64,000 nt of DNA, taken from positions 655,119-719,118 of the forward strand of contig NW_020194512.1 of assembly GCF_002865645.1 (NCBI RefSeq), given 5' to 3'. Origin of the DNA: Hyaloscypha bicolor E (lineage: Eukaryota > Ascomycota > Leotiomycetes > Helotiales > Hyaloscyphaceae). A model generated the notes under the pieces. That model ran no database searches, was not told where the DNA came from, and saw only the letters and a list, made by a program, of their open reading frames with translations. The translations under genes were made by a program, and so were the position numbers. Shown piece after piece: positions 13,501 through 26,708 of this stretch. Position 1 is the first letter of the stretch; each line of letters begins with the position of its first letter.

Positions 13501-15606
13501 CCTTAAAAACGAAGTTAATAATAAATATATATCTATAAATAAATATTTTAAGATAGATATAGAATTAGAAAAGAAAGTAGTTATAAAGTATTATAAGTAA
13601 AATAGTACTTAGAAGATTAAGAAAGCTACTAGTATTATTATATATATTTTAGAATTACTAGAATTAGAAAAAGTAAAATATATTTCTTTTATAAAAAACT
13701 AGAAAGAAGTATCTAATAATAGAAACTTTTCTTAATCTAAAATAAAGCTTATTACTTTTAATTCTTTATATATCTTTTATTTTCTTTCTTCTAACTATTA
13801 TTTATAGCCTTTTAGAAAATATTATTATTAGATTACTATTCTAGAAATCGGATAAGCTTTATTATTATTTATTTCTCACTATTATCTAATTATTACTACT
13901 AGATAATATTCTTAATATAGAATTCTATTACTAGATTTTAGAAACTAAATATAAAGCATCTAGTTTTAATATAAAAATAAATAGAAAATCGAGAGATTAC
14001 TTTATAAACTCTTAATTCCGAAATATATTACTTCCTAAAAAGTTCTAATAGTATAAATAGTTACTATATATAGAGAAAAGAAAAAGAAAGAAAGCCTTTT
14101 ATATATCTCTAGAAAGAAGAAAATACTAGCTATTTTCGCGGTATATACTAGTCTAAAGCTTAATTATAATACTTATAAATCTCGACTTTAACTTGAATTA
14201 TTATTATAATTTGCTTATAATATCTAAATAAATTTCCTAATTAGATATTATATATAAACGAAATAGCTAACTAGAAGTCCTATAAAAGAAAAAGAAAACC
14301 TTATTAAATCTAATAATAATTTCCGAAAATACTTAATAATATATAATTCTAGAAATCTCTTAGATATTAGATAAACTAGATCTACTTATTTAAAGCCTAT
14401 CTTATACTAGAAAACCCACTTCTTCTTTAATATAATTATAGCTACTTTTAAAACTTATACTAAAGCTTAATTAATATATTATATATTTCTTCTTTTATAT
14501 AAAAGAAACCTTTCTTATATAGAATTCATTCTCTAATTAAGATATTATTTTATTACCGGAAACTAATTATCTTATTAAAAAGCTAGTATAATTTAATAAT
14601 TCTTATTATTAATTTATTTCTTATTATTAAATATTATTTAATTAACTAAGAAAATACCTTTAATCTTATATTCTTAATACTAATTCAGAATACTTAATCT
14701 TTCTATATTCTATATTAATTTTAATATTAACTATTTCAAACTTAATAATAGTATTATAAATCTTATTTATATTATCTTATAGTTCTTTATTCTATAATCT
14801 CTAAATTCTTTAATATTACTTTCTTAAATATAGATATTATTTTAAAGTTCTAACTAACTAAATAGCTTTCTACTATTTAAAATTAATATTAATAAATATT
14901 AAATAGTTATAATTAGTATTTGGAAAAGATTTAAATTAGTTTTGGAAAAAGTAATATTTTATTTCAAATTATTTCTTAATTTTATTATTCTAACTTCTTT
15001 TTTATTAATATTTACTTTATATTTTCCTAATATTTTTAGTATATTTATATATTTTATATTTTATATATTTCCTATATTATTCTTTAAATTAATAGAAATA
15101 TCTCTAAATAAATAAGAAATTAAGATATATTTATATTATGGAATTTTTATTATTTTCTTTTATATTTTAATATTTTAGATATTATTATTATATTTATATT
15201 TCTATTATATTACTTTCTTATTTCCCTATTATTATTATTTAGTTTAACCTATATTAATTATTTCCTGGATTATATTTCTTTAAATATATATATTAGTATT
15301 CTTTTTATAATAAAAGCTTAATTTTATATTTTATTTTCTATAATTATTTCTAATTTATAACTATATTATCTTAAATATATCTAGTTATTATATTTATTTT
15401 CCCTATTATATATATTACTATTTCAGCTTTATTTTCTTACTAAAAAAAAGAAAAACTCGAATATATATAATACCTTTATATAATTTAAGTTTATTTTAAT
15501 TTATTCTTTATATTAGAAAGTATATAAAAGAAATTCTTATAATCTTAAGAACCTTTAATTTTATAATCTATAACTATTATACTAATAATATTTATATAAT
15601 TCTTTT
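13501..15606. other. Spacer between integrase and extra ORF in Gypsy copy C
   Basis: About 2 kb shared with copy B (about 47640-49700, inverted). I find no convincing domain on the element's sense strand. The antisense strand, reading RIP stops as Gln, has long stretches without other stops in both copies, but I could not recognise a protein. It contains T-rich or A-rich runs and no repeats of note. Confidence 0.5.
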
Positions 15607-18329
15607 AAGAATAATAAAATAACTAAAGAATAGATTTCTTAAGCTAGTAAAATATAGTAGCTAGTTCTTATAAGCTATAGTATTATTAAAAGCCTATAAA
15701 TTAATAATATTAAAGTTTAGAGTATTAAAAGAGTTTAAGTAGTTATAAAAGGCCTACTAATACTAGAAAAGATAGCTATAATTACTAAATTTAATATAAA
15801 TATCCTAAATAAGCTAAATAATATATATAATAAGCTCTTAAAATAGAAAGCCTTTATTAGAAACGGAATTAAACTAGAATTAACTAAGAAAGAACTAAAG
15901 AACTACTAAGCTAATAATAGGGAATTCGAGAATATTATTAAAGGCATTACTAAAAATAAATAAGAGAAGTTTAATAAGATTAAGACTATAGTAAATAGTC
16001 TAGAAACCAAAGGTTAGAATAGAATTATATTATATAATAAAGCTTTTAATTAATATATTAATAATATTTATAATAACCTTAGTAAAAACATTTATAAAAA
16101 GTTATACTTTCTTTTTAAAATAAAAGCTTTAATATATAAAGCTATTTAATTAATTAATAAAGCTACTTTAGAGTATATTAAAGATAAGAAGTATTAGAAT
16201 ACTAGTATATTTACTAAATTAGATATTACTAAGGTATTTAAGTATACTAAAGCTATTTCGGAATTTGGAAAATTGGTTTTTAAGCTATTATTAGCTAATA
16301 ATTTCAAGGCTAGATAGTATACTTTTAATATTTCCGGGATTCTTATTAAAGAATATTATAATAATAAATCTTTCTCTAGCTTTCGTAATAAGCCTAAAAA
16401 ATAGGCCTCTATATAATTTCTATAGTAACTTAATCGGATCTAGCTAGTAAGACTAGTACTAAACTAATAAAGCCTACTATTAGTACTATTAGTAAAACTA
16501 GTAGAACTAGTAAGAAAGAAAAGTAAGCTAAGCCTAAAACTTCTAATAAATAGTGAAAATCCGAATACTAGTCTAAGTATAAGGCTAATAAAATAAAGGA
16601 ACTTTTTATTTTAAAAGAAAAAATACTATCTAGAAAGACTTCTATAACTATATCTAGAACTAAGTAGTAGAAGATTAAAGATATTAAGTCCGAATAAATT
16701 AAAAATAATAAATATATCTATAAAATACTAGCTAAATAAAAATTAATACTTATTTAGTAAAATAAGTATATCTTTAAGAAAATATATAATAGTATTTTAG
16801 AATCTATTTATAAGCGAGAATATTATAGAGTTACTAATAGATTTCTTGAAACTCTTTATAAAGTATATATTTAATAGCTTACTAATACTTTTTCTATTAA
16901 TATAGAAAATATTTATATTATTAAGAATACTTTAAAGCTAGTTACTAAGATCTATAAAATTACTAAAAGCAAGAAGTATATTTCCGTTAATTAGATAGAT
17001 AAGGAAATAAAGGATTTCTTTTTAGAAAATTAAAAGATTAAGAAATATAAATATAAATATTATATTTCTAATTAATTCTACCCAAATCTATAGCTCTAAT
17101 TTAATACTATAGTTCCTGTTTCTAAGTCTAGTATTACTAATCTAAATATAAATAGTTATATTTATAAGAAAGATTACCTAAAATAAATTAAAAAGTTTAA
17201 TATTTAAGAGCTTTTAATATAGGAAATAGAAATACTATAATTCTATTTTTAAAAAGATAATATAATAAAGTATAAAGATCTAGATAATAGCTACTTTATT
17301 TTAGCCTTTTAACTCTTAATAGCAGATTCATTAATATAGCTCGGATTTTACGAGATATTAAATAAATACTCTATTTATCTAGTTATTTACTTTTAGCTAG
17401 CCAGATATTATACTTCTGGAAATATTAATTATAATTAATATAAAAGTAATATTAAAGATTTAGCTATTACTAAAGCTTTAAATAGCGAATTCTACCTTAA
17501 TAAAAAGTATTAGAATATTAGCTATATTTTTCTTATAAATTATAAGAAGGCTATTACCTTTAGTAAAAAGTTTTTTAAGGATATTAATTATTCTTTTATT
17601 TCCGATAATTTTAAACTAAAAGTAGTAAAAGAAATAAGCAAGTATTTATTAAAGGTAATAAAAGAAAAGACTCCGAATATAGTCTATTTAATTAGATAAA
17701 TAAATGCCTTTAGCTAGGTAATCTATAAGTCTAAAATTATAGACAAGTAATAATTCTCGAATAATATAGAAATTAAAAAATAGCTTAATAATAATTTACT
17801 ATTTAATAGGCCTTTTATTATAATTCTAATAAGTCTAGTTATTATTAAGAATAAAATATATAAGAATAGAATCTCCTATAAGATTATTAAAGCCTTTTAT
17901 CTAGAGCTTTTCTTTCTTCTTAAAGATTAATTTAAAAATACTATAGATAATATAAAATTCAAAGAAGCTATTTATTTAAAGTATATTAGTATAATTTATA
18001 ATATAATTTACTATAATAAGTTTCCTTAATATCTAGTAATAGAGGCAGAAATTAAGTAATAATTAAAGGCAGATACTAATTAATATAAAGAACTATATCG
18101 GATTTGGTATAAGAATATAGCTAAGTGGGTTCGGATTATCTTTAAGTAAGTTCGGAAATATAAAATAAGATTATTTAAGAGTAATAGATCTTATTTTAGG
18201 TATATTAAGGAAAAATTAGATTAGCTAATAAAAAAGAATTCTGACTATTTTATTATTTTGGATTTTAAATAGAAATTTTCTATTAGTTTTAGTATTTAGG
18301 AAATAAGTATAAATAAATAGAGAATTAGA
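15607..18329 (+). pseudogene. Extra ORF (ORF3) downstream of integrase, copy C
   Basis: A decayed frame of about 900 codons fills the space between the spacer and the 3' LTR. The N-terminal third is charged and probably helical (NNKITKEQISQ... region). The middle is Ser/Thr/Lys-rich (about 16440-16560, with repeated SKTS-type motifs). The C-terminal half is rich in Lys, Ile and aromatic residues and ends with a basic segment, VRIIFKQVRKYKIRLF. No transmembrane run or known domain is evident. The same protein is encoded in copy B (44840-47640), where the frame stays continuous across a place near 16430 that is shifted here. All stops are TAA, TAG or a single TGA. The function is unknown. Confidence 0.7.
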
Positions 18330-18636
18330 TATAATATAGTAGGCTATATCCTTTAAAAATTATATTATTTTAGTAGTTTTAAGGTTTTAGTTATTTAGTA
18401 AAGGCTATAGTATTTTATATATAACTTATAGGAATTATATAAGAAAGCTAGTTTTTCTATAATTCTAGAGAATAATTTCTCCTAAATATTTAATTAATTA
18501 AGCTTTTATATACTATATACTATTTATACTTTACTATTTATACTTTTAATTTTATTATTTTATTATTAAGTTATATTTTATACTCTAATATACTTTATAT
18601 GGGTTTTTGTTTTATTATAGTTTCTTTTCTATATTA
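18330..18636 (+). repeat. 3' LTR of Gypsy copy C
   Basis: About 305 bp, starting TATAATATAGTAGGC and matching 5417-5771 apart from the minisatellite expansion. It is preceded by AGAGAATTAGA, the RIP-altered form of the polypurine tract seen as AGGGGTCAGA in copy B. Copy A sequence resumes directly after it. Confidence 0.85.
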
Positions 18637-19105
18637 TATATCTTTAATATTTTAACTTTAGGCTAAAAATATTATAATAGCCCTTTTCTTTCTAAACTTA
18701 CTAAACTAATAATCCGCCTTCTAGAAATTCCTTAGAATTTTATAAGAGTATTATCTTAATTATAAAATTTTAATTTCTCTATATTACTTATTATAAAATA
18801 TATAGAAGTGAAACTATAATAAAACAAAAACCTATATAAAGTATATTAGAGTATAAAATATAACTTAATAGTAAAATAATAAAATTAAAAATATAAATAG
18901 TAAAATATAAATAATATATAGTATATAAAAGCTCAATTAATTAAATACTAAAAAGGAATTATTTTCTAGAACTATAGAAAAACCAGCTTTCTTATATAAT
19001 TCCCGCAAGTCACATATAAAAGACTATAGCCTTTACTATATAATTAAAACCTTAAAACTACTAAAATAATATAATTTTTGGAAAGTATAGCCTACTATAC
19101 TATAA
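18637..19105 (-). mobile_element. Gypsy copy A, right fragment with its 5' LTR
   Basis: 18637-18800 matches the leader of copy B at 57230-57389. 18801-19105 is the LTR of copy A in minus orientation (304 bp, ending in CCTACTATACTATA on the plus strand). Together with 1126-5416 it is the part of copy A left in the window. The LTR is followed by non-Gypsy sequence, so the outer end of copy A is here. Confidence 0.88.
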
Positions 19106-19934
19106 TACCAGATATAAGAAGCTTGAAATAGAATTACTTTAAAAATATAGTTTCTTCTAGAAACTTATTTAAAGATTAAATTATATATTTATTAATTCTA
19201 TAATATTATTATTTATAAATATTAACCCTAACTCTTATAGCTAGACAAATTTGGAAAAGCCTTATCCTAAAAAACTATCTAAATACTATTAGTAATCTCT
19301 CTAAGTCTTTAGAACTATAACTTGGCTTACTTCTCTTCTTCTTATAGGAATCTTTTAATATTACTTACAAATTACTATATAATGCCTAGTAGTACCTTAT
19401 TTTTTACTATTAGGTTAGTAATAACCTTTGGGTATTATAGAGTAATATTTAGTTCTAGGAACTAATTTATTATAACCTAATTTATAATCTATAATATATT
19501 TCTCTATTTATTACTCTCGACTTATATTAGGCTCTAGTTAAAGTACTTCTTAAGTTTGGCTAGTCTATCTCCTTCTATATTTCTAGAAGCTTTATTAGAT
19601 ATAATTTCTAAGATATAAACTTTATAATAATAATAGTTTAAAGAGTTATCTGCTTTCTATTTATAGCTATTATCTAATATATTTCGGAAAATATAGGATA
19701 GAATCTTAATATTAATATTAATATTCTTCTCTATTTTCCTTTTCTTTATATTAGCTTTAATATAATAGATAATATTTTTTAGCTAGGCTAATAGTAGTTT
19801 ATAGTAGTTTCTTTAATTATCCGGTAAGTAGTAAAGTTCTTACTTATAGTATTTGGCTCTATAGTAATAAAGCTTATAGAATCGGCTCCAGAAACCCGTA
19901 TTAGCAGCTCTCTAAAGCTTTTAAACCTCTATAG

Positions 19935-20251
19935 TATTACGGGTATAGTATTTAGGGCTTGGAAAGTAAGGTAGAAGGTCTCTTATAAAGACGATTTAAA
20001 GCTAAGAAAGGGAAAACTAGAATATAGGAGGCTGCGAGAGAGTATATATACTCTATAATATACTAGTCCCGAAGGGGCTTAGCCTTCTAAATATCTCTAG
20101 TATATTCCAAGCCTACTTTCCTAGTAAGGTAACTATATTATATATATCTAGAAAGTAACGGGATATAGGTAACGGGATATAGGTAATAGGATATAGGCAA
20201 CTATATTAGCTAACTATATTAGCTAATGAGGTCGAAAGCTAAATTATAATA
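19935..20251 (-). repeat. 3' LTR of Gypsy element E, RIP-mutated
   Basis: Aligns over its whole length with 26406-26708. Most differences are CA to TA or the complement, for example CGGGACATGG in the right copy against CGGGATATAGG here. A short tandem repeat of a unit like AACGGGATATAGGT occurs three times near 20157-20200, one more than in the other LTR. Confidence 0.9.
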
Positions 20252-20899
20252 TTACCCCCCCTTTCGGAATAAGCTTATTCCTAAGCTTCGTAAAAGCTAT
20301 TAATTTATCCAATTTCATATTATTTTCTTTCCTAAAATAAACTAGTATTTCGGATATAGATATTATATATAAAAGACTAGTACCTTTACTATATAACTTA
20401 GAAGGGTTTATTATTATTTCTATATAGTTCTAGATAAATATTATTTTTTATATAGTCTAGCTAATATTATAGGTTTTATAGAGGTCCTAGTATATTAATA
20501 TTATTATTATAGAAACTCTATAAAATCAAGGAACTATTACTTAGTACTAAAGCTAGATACTATACTAGATTCTTATCCTAACTAACCTAATAAATTCTAT
20601 ACTTTAGCTTATTTCTTACTAGTTTAACTATAATAACCTGCTTAATACCGTATTCTTATTTACTATTCTCTAGTATTAATAGGGGCAGTTCCGGATTTAC
20701 TTAACCTAGTAAAGGATTCTAGGGATCTTTTTATAACTTCTCTATATAAAAAACTGGATATATCTTTATAGTTTCTAGTAGTTTCAGGAGAAATAAATAG
20801 CTATACTATTCTAGGATCTCAAACGGGCCTTCTATTTAGTTCTCTAGCTTCCGGCTCAGATAATCGGATTTCTAGTACTTTATAGTAATCTATATCTTA

Positions 20900-23800
20900 T
20901 TTCCGACTTTGAAATTAATCAAATAATAGTATTTATTAGCTTATATTATATATTATTCTTATACTTATTCTATATTACCTTAGATAAGTTACTATAATTT
21001 ATATAATTAATTTACTAATACTTTAGCTTTATTCCTATTTAGCTTCTCTCTAGGTAAGTTAGCTTTAATAAGAGAGTTCTAGTCTAGAGAGATATAAGGC
21101 TTATAGCTCTTTTTAGTTATAAACGGGAACTAGCTAATAGTTTTATATTAAAGAAAGGCTTATTAATAATTAATTATAGTAACCTATTTGTCCGAATTAT
21201 TCTAATAATAGTTAATATATAAATATAATCTCTAATTAAAATACTAATTAATAATCTCTATTTATCTATCTATTTAGAGATAATTAGCTATTGAGAGCTT
21301 AAGCTTTATACTAATTCTTATATAGAATTCGCTTTAAAAATCGGATATAAATTAGAGTTCCTAATCTAATATAATTATTTCTGGAATATCTACTTAATAT
21401 ATTATATAAAGTAAAAATAGAGATACTAGCTACTTGGCTATAATTATATCTTATACGGGAATTATAATTAGATACTTAGATAAGTAATTTATAAATATAG
21501 TAATTATATTATAACCTGATTTGTTTTCTAAATAGTTCTTAAAGTTTATAGTAATATATTACTAGAAGTAATTAGGAACTAGAAGGAAATAAAGTAAACT
21601 AGGCTTCTTATTTCTGGATATATATAATCTCCTATAAATATAGTAATTACTATAGTATTAATTAATATCCTTACCTATAAATAGCTAGTAATATTATTTC
21701 TTTAATAACTAATAGAGCTTTATATATCCAGGATATCTAGAAAGGGATTTATTATATATTTTATAAATTAGGGCAGTTTATAAAGGTAATTCGGGGATTA
21801 TTTCGTTTTCCGTAATATAGAGTTTTCTATAATATAAAAGGAGGCTGTTTTATAGTATTCAGATATTACTTTTGGCTTGAACTATTATATATAGCTTCTC
21901 TAGATCCGGTAATATATAATTATCCTATAGGATTTTATTTACAAGTTATAAACTACTATACTTAGTAAGAGCTTCTAATAGTACTTCTATAGGAACTATT
22001 ATAGTAGAGTTTACTAGTAAAGCTTCTAAGAGAATACCTTCTTCTAGGGGAATTATATCTCTAATAAAGGTATTCTTCTCCGAAAAGTCTTTAGTATATA
22101 TTTGGTTTTTAGAGCCAAATTCCGGATTAAATAAACCAACTTTATAGAATATTACTATAAGCTATAAGTTATAAATAATCTCCGGATTAATCTTATCTTT
22201 GGGAAGAAGTACTTAAGTTCTTAGCTTCTCCTTAATCTGGCCCTAAATATTTACTTTATCTTATCTTTATAATAAAGTATCTATTTACTTATTTGATTTC
22301 CCAGAATAATATATAAGCTTAAAATAATAGTAGAATAAGAGCTTAGCCTATCTAGCTTATTAAGAAGAAAGCTTTTTAGTAATTATAAAATACTTTAAGG
22401 CATAGTAATTAGAATAGACCTTAAAGGAAATATCCTAAAGGCCCTTTAGTTTAGTTCTTTATTCTTCTAGTACTTGTATTATAGTAAGTATTTCCTTATT
22501 ATATATATTATAATTAAGCTTTACTAAGAGTATAGTTTTAGAAAATAAGTTATAGAATACTAAAGGCCTATTTCCGGGTCTTATTAAGAGAATAGGCTAG
22601 TAATTACTTCTTTAAATATATTTGTTTTTACTATTATAGGCAGATCTGAATTATAGTATTATAGAACTAGAATAGTAATTATAGCTTCTTTTAGGCAAAT
22701 AAAAGCCTCTTAATATTACTCGGACTACTTAAAGGAAATACTCTTTTTTATAAATAAGATAAAAAGTCTAGTAATTTGTTTATATTTTCTAATAAAGTAT
22801 TTATAAAAATTATAGAAGCTAAGGAAAGACTATATATCTTTAACTATCTTTAGGGATTACTAGTTATATATTACTTTAACTTTATTAGAATCTACTTTAA
22901 TATTAGATATAGAAATAATAAAGCCCAAGTACTTTATATATATAACTTTGAATTCCGATTTCTTAATATTTATTTAGAGGCCGGTAAGATATAAATAATC
23001 TAGTATCTTTTATATATACTATTTATACTCTACTAGGTTCTCTAAGTAAATAAGAATATTATTAAGGTATACTATATAAAAGTTATCTAGATACTTAAAA
23101 AGTATATTATTTATATAGTATTAATATATAGCCGGGCTATTTATAAGGCCTTCCCAGAGGATATTATATTTATATATTCTATAATAGATATGAAATATTA
23201 TTAGCTCCTAAAAGTCCGGATTTATAGCTATATAATAGAAAGCTTAGTAAATATCTAATTTAGTATAGATTTTAGCTTTAGATAATTAACTTAAAGTCTT
23301 ATTAATAAATAGAAGCAAATATTAATTCTTCCGGGTAATATTATTTAAATAGCGGAAATTAATATAGAAGTATAAACCTCTATTTACTTTCTTTATAAAA
23401 AGAACTAATAAAATAAATAAAGCCTAACTAGCTTTAATAAAGCCCTTAGCCAGATTCTCTTTTAAGAAATACTTGATTTCTAGAAGCTTTTAAGTAAACT
23501 ATTACTAAAGAAGTTAATATCTAATACTTTTAATTTTCTTTAGGCCTTTAATCTGGATCTTATAATTATATAGTCTATAGAAAGAAAGGATATTAGATTT
23601 CTTCTTAGAGAAAACAGAGATATATTTCTTGAGTTCCAGAAGTAATATCCTCTATAACTACTAAAGCTCTATTTCTCCCGGTTATTAATTCTCTGGGCAA
23701 GATATAGCTTCTCTTTTCTGAGCTTTAAACTCTTTATTAATCTCGTAAATAGAGATTTAACTAATAATATTATTTTCTCTCTTAGCTATATAATTAAATA

Positions 23801-25775
23801 CTATAGAAATAAAAATAGCTAAGTCTAATATTTACTTTTAATTAAGGACCTTTTCTTATTTCTTTAGCTTTTACTTGGGTATTATATCTTAATTAGGCTA
23901 TAAAAGCTTTTTTTCTATAGTCTTATATAATTTCCTCTAATTAATCTAAAAGAAGAAAGACTACTTGAGAATAAAAGGTTTTCAGGAATAGCTTATAATA
24001 GAATCTTATTAATTAGTATCTTTTTAATACTTCTTATTAAGTTACCTCTCTAGCTATTACTAAAAAATACTAATAATATAACCGGATTATATGGATTTAG
24101 GGTTATTCTTTAATTATATAAGTCTATATCTTCTATAATTAACCAGAATATTAATATATACTACCTATTTTCTACTAAGAATAATATTATAATTTCTAAG
24201 GTTTAGGATAATTATAGATATACTAATACTTTATTTATTAATTAGAAGTAAGACTTCTATATATTTCTTAGTAAACTTAGCTAGCTTTCCGTTAAAACCA
24301 TATATAATATAGGATAAAGAAAGAGATTATAGTTCTATTTCCAAGAATTACTCTATAAGCTAAATAAGCTTTATATTAATAAAAGTATAACTATTAGCTC
24401 TAGTATTAATAAAGGAAGAAGACTTAATTCCTAATCTATTTATACTAATAGTATAGGGTATTATAAAAGTATTTCCTCTTATTAGATAAGTCAAGTTAAT
24501 TTCTACCAAATTCATACTATAAGTCCCTAAAATAGAGACTTTCTTTAGGAATACTCGTTTTCCGGTTCTATACTAGAATTAGAGTTTGAATTTCCCAAAT
24601 ACTTTACTAGAATAGTATATTCCGGTAAAATAGAAACTAAGCCTGGTTTAATTCTAGAGAAAGCTATCTTAGTTTTCTTACTATATAGAAGCGGATAGTA
24701 TCTGGTATAGTAGCCAAACTCATTATAGTTAAAGTACTTAATAGTTAAGAGATCCTCGGTTTTTATAGGATATTACTTATATTTATAAGAAAGTATATAC
24801 TTAATAAAAGTAGTTAATATAGGCTTCTTAGGCTCCTCCTTAAGAATATACTTCTTAGAAATATATGGGAATATAGTACTAGAAGTAAACTTGGCTAGAA
24901 TAGCTTCTGCCTTCTTATATTCCTTAGTTTTCTTATATATAGCCTTAATTTACTAATTATTAGTAATATAGTATTAAGTAAAGCAAGTAGTATTAATAAA
25001 AGAATTATTATAGTATATATATACTAATTCCTAGAGCTTTAATAAGAGTTTCTTATTTAGTTTATACTTAATATCTTAATAAACTAATACTGCTTTTTAT
25101 AAATAGTTATAAGAAAAGAATATAGAATTCCTGAAATACTTAACTAGAATATATTTAAAGCTTACTAAAGTTATAGTAAGTATTATATATCTTATTAGAG
25201 TTAGAGAATAGTTTTTTCAGGTAAGAATAGAACTCTAAGAACTAATAGTACTAATTCAGACTATTTTTATCTATATAAGAGTTAGTTAGGACAAGAGTAT
25301 TACTAGTAAGTTTATTAGAAATATAAATAATCTTGAGATTCTCTAAAGAATATAAATTAGTATTTCCTTATAGCTTATTTTTAATCTAAACTAGCTAGTT
25401 ATTAAAGATAGTATAATCTCTAGTAAAGAGGGTTAGATCTGGAAGCTTAGTAACTTTAGTATCTCTAAAGGAAATATAAGATATAGGGGATTCTAGATAG
25501 AAATAAGCAGGAAATAGTTCGGAATTCTTTTAAGAGAAATTCGGAGTAGTTAGAGTAGGCAGAGCAGAAGTAGTTAGAGCTATTATAAGCTAATTTACTA
25601 TAGCTATATAGTATTTAACTTTATCCTCAAGCTTAGTATTATAGAGCTTAGTATTTTTGAGAATAGCTTTATTATAACTATAGATATTCTTATATAAAAT
25701 AGCTCTTTAAATATTCTTCTAGTAGCTCTTTATAATAATATTAATATCTAAGAGCAAGGTATCGGGTTTCTTAGC
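20900..25775 (-). pseudogene. Gypsy pol polyprotein remnant of element E
   Basis: Reverse transcriptase at about 23520-22850 shows GFIKAS, then LFIKKVNRGLYFYINFRYLN, then LDIYQAF and YLNNILIYLENL, the place of YIDDILIYS with both Asp changed to Asn. Integrase at about 21800-21400 keeps LYQLLKKYYYQLF--KDI, then YYSNYYICRRL for the HHCC zinc finger (Cys and His now mostly Tyr), then YFQQYITINFKNYLE, the first part of the catalytic core. These domains copy and insert the element. Stops are nearly all TAA or TAG. The interval between gag and reverse transcriptase is too decayed to divide. Confidence 0.85.
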
Positions 25776-25970
25776 CTATTTATATAACTCTCCGGTAGTA
25801 ATATGATTATTAGTCTCTAGAAGCTTTATAATAAAAGCAGAGGGTTCTATTTCTATAGACTCATTTATAAATTCTCCAGAAATACTAACGGGATATTTGG
25901 TTCGGGAAGGGCTGCTAACGGGACGACCTAAACTAGCAGGAGCTTTACCGGAAGCCTTAGTAGAAGTCAA
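25776..25970 (-). pseudogene. N-terminal part of element E gag, intact for 64 codons
   Basis: An ATG at 25970 opens 64 codons with a Ser/Pro/Lys-rich start and an acidic stretch ESIEIEPSAF, ending at a TAA or TAG that begins the RIP-ruined part. It lies about 440 bp downstream of the 5' LTR, the usual leader distance. Base composition is near normal here and changes quickly below 25776. It is the start of a retrotransposon structural protein and not an independent gene. Confidence 0.7.
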
Positions 25971-26405
25971 TATAATTCCTGGTTATATAGTATCCTGGGA
26001 AATTAACCTATTATACTTTTCTTCTACTATATTCTCTCTGGCAGTCTTATTACCGGTATATATATAGGGCCTACGAGGTTATAGGATAGGGCTTGAGAAT
26101 AGTAGTCAGGTTACTGGCCTGTAAGTGCCTATTACTCTAGGACTTAGTTAAAGAGTAGCCTTTATTCGAGATTCTTCGATTTTCGGGTTTTTAGGGAGAT
26201 TTCTAATATACTACTAGTATATATTTATAAAGGTATAAATACCTGATTTCTCTGAGGATTCTAAAGCTTTTTGCTTTTATTATTCTAGAGTCTATTACTT
26301 GTATTTCTGAGGTTCCGTCGTCTTAGTAATACCTATATTTCTAATAGTTCTAAATTAGTTTATTTGAAATCCTTTACAGGATTAAAGGAAGTGAGCGTTA
26401 AATAC

Positions 26406-26708
26406 TATTACGGGTACGGCATTCAGGGCTTGGAAAGCAAGGTAGAAGGTCCCTTACGAAGACGATTCAAAGCTAAGGAAGGGAAAACTAGAATACAGAA
26501 GGCTACGAGGGAATATATACACCCCATAGTATACTAGTCCCGAAGGGGCTTAGCCTTCTAAATATCTCCAGTGTATTCCAAGCCTACTTCCCTAGTAAGG
26601 CGGCCGCATTACGTATGTCTAGGAGGCAACGGGACATGGGCAACGGGACATGGGCAACCATATCAGCTAACCATGTCAGCTAACGAGGTCGAAAGCTGAA
26701 TCGTAATA
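26406..26708 (-). repeat. 5' LTR of Gypsy element E, nearly free of RIP
   Basis: 303 bp, GC-normal, with CpA and TpG retained. Two tandem copies of a 14-bp unit containing CGGGACATGG lie near 26628-26655. It pairs with 19935-20251 and is followed by target duplication CGTAG. Confidence 0.92.

Larger units (their letters stand above)
5417..18636 (+). mobile_element. 13.2-kb Ty3/Gypsy LTR retrotransposon, copy C, nested in copy A
   Basis: The element is bounded by direct repeats at about 5417-5771 and 18330-18636 and is close in size to copy B (44518-57693). Order on the plus strand: LTR, gag, protease, reverse transcriptase, RNase H region, integrase, a 1.9-kb spacer, a large extra frame (about 15607-18329), a short purine-rich stretch, LTR. 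It is heavily RIP-mutated. Copy A sequence flanks it on both sides and reads through the junction when compared with the uninterrupted site in copy B near 57230. Boundaries are good to about 4 bp; a target-site duplication could not be settled. A 146-bp fold-back element sits inside at 11404-11549. Confidence 0.9.
19935..26708 (-). mobile_element. 6.8-kb Ty3/Gypsy LTR retrotransposon (element E)
   Basis: Direct LTRs lie at 19935-20251 and 26406-26708. They end in TATTACG and CGTAATA, with a 5-bp target duplication CGTAG (26709-26713) present as its RIP form TATAG at 19930-19934. The gene order on the minus strand is gag (start at 25970), protease, reverse transcriptase (about 23520-22850), RNase H, integrase (about 21800-21000). 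A G-rich polypurine tract (minus strand, 20252-20260) abuts the 3' LTR. This is a family different from copies A, B and C. The body is strongly RIP-mutated, but the 5' LTR and gag start are much less so. Confidence 0.92.

Noticed and set aside
15607..18329. Envelope glycoprotein gene
   Set aside because: The position fits, but there is no signal peptide, membrane span or cleavage-site pattern.
18634..18637. TTAT as target duplication of Gypsy copy C
   Set aside because: It can be aligned with TTAT before 5418, but the LTR ends deduced from copy B shift by 3-4 bp and then no duplication remains, so I left it open.
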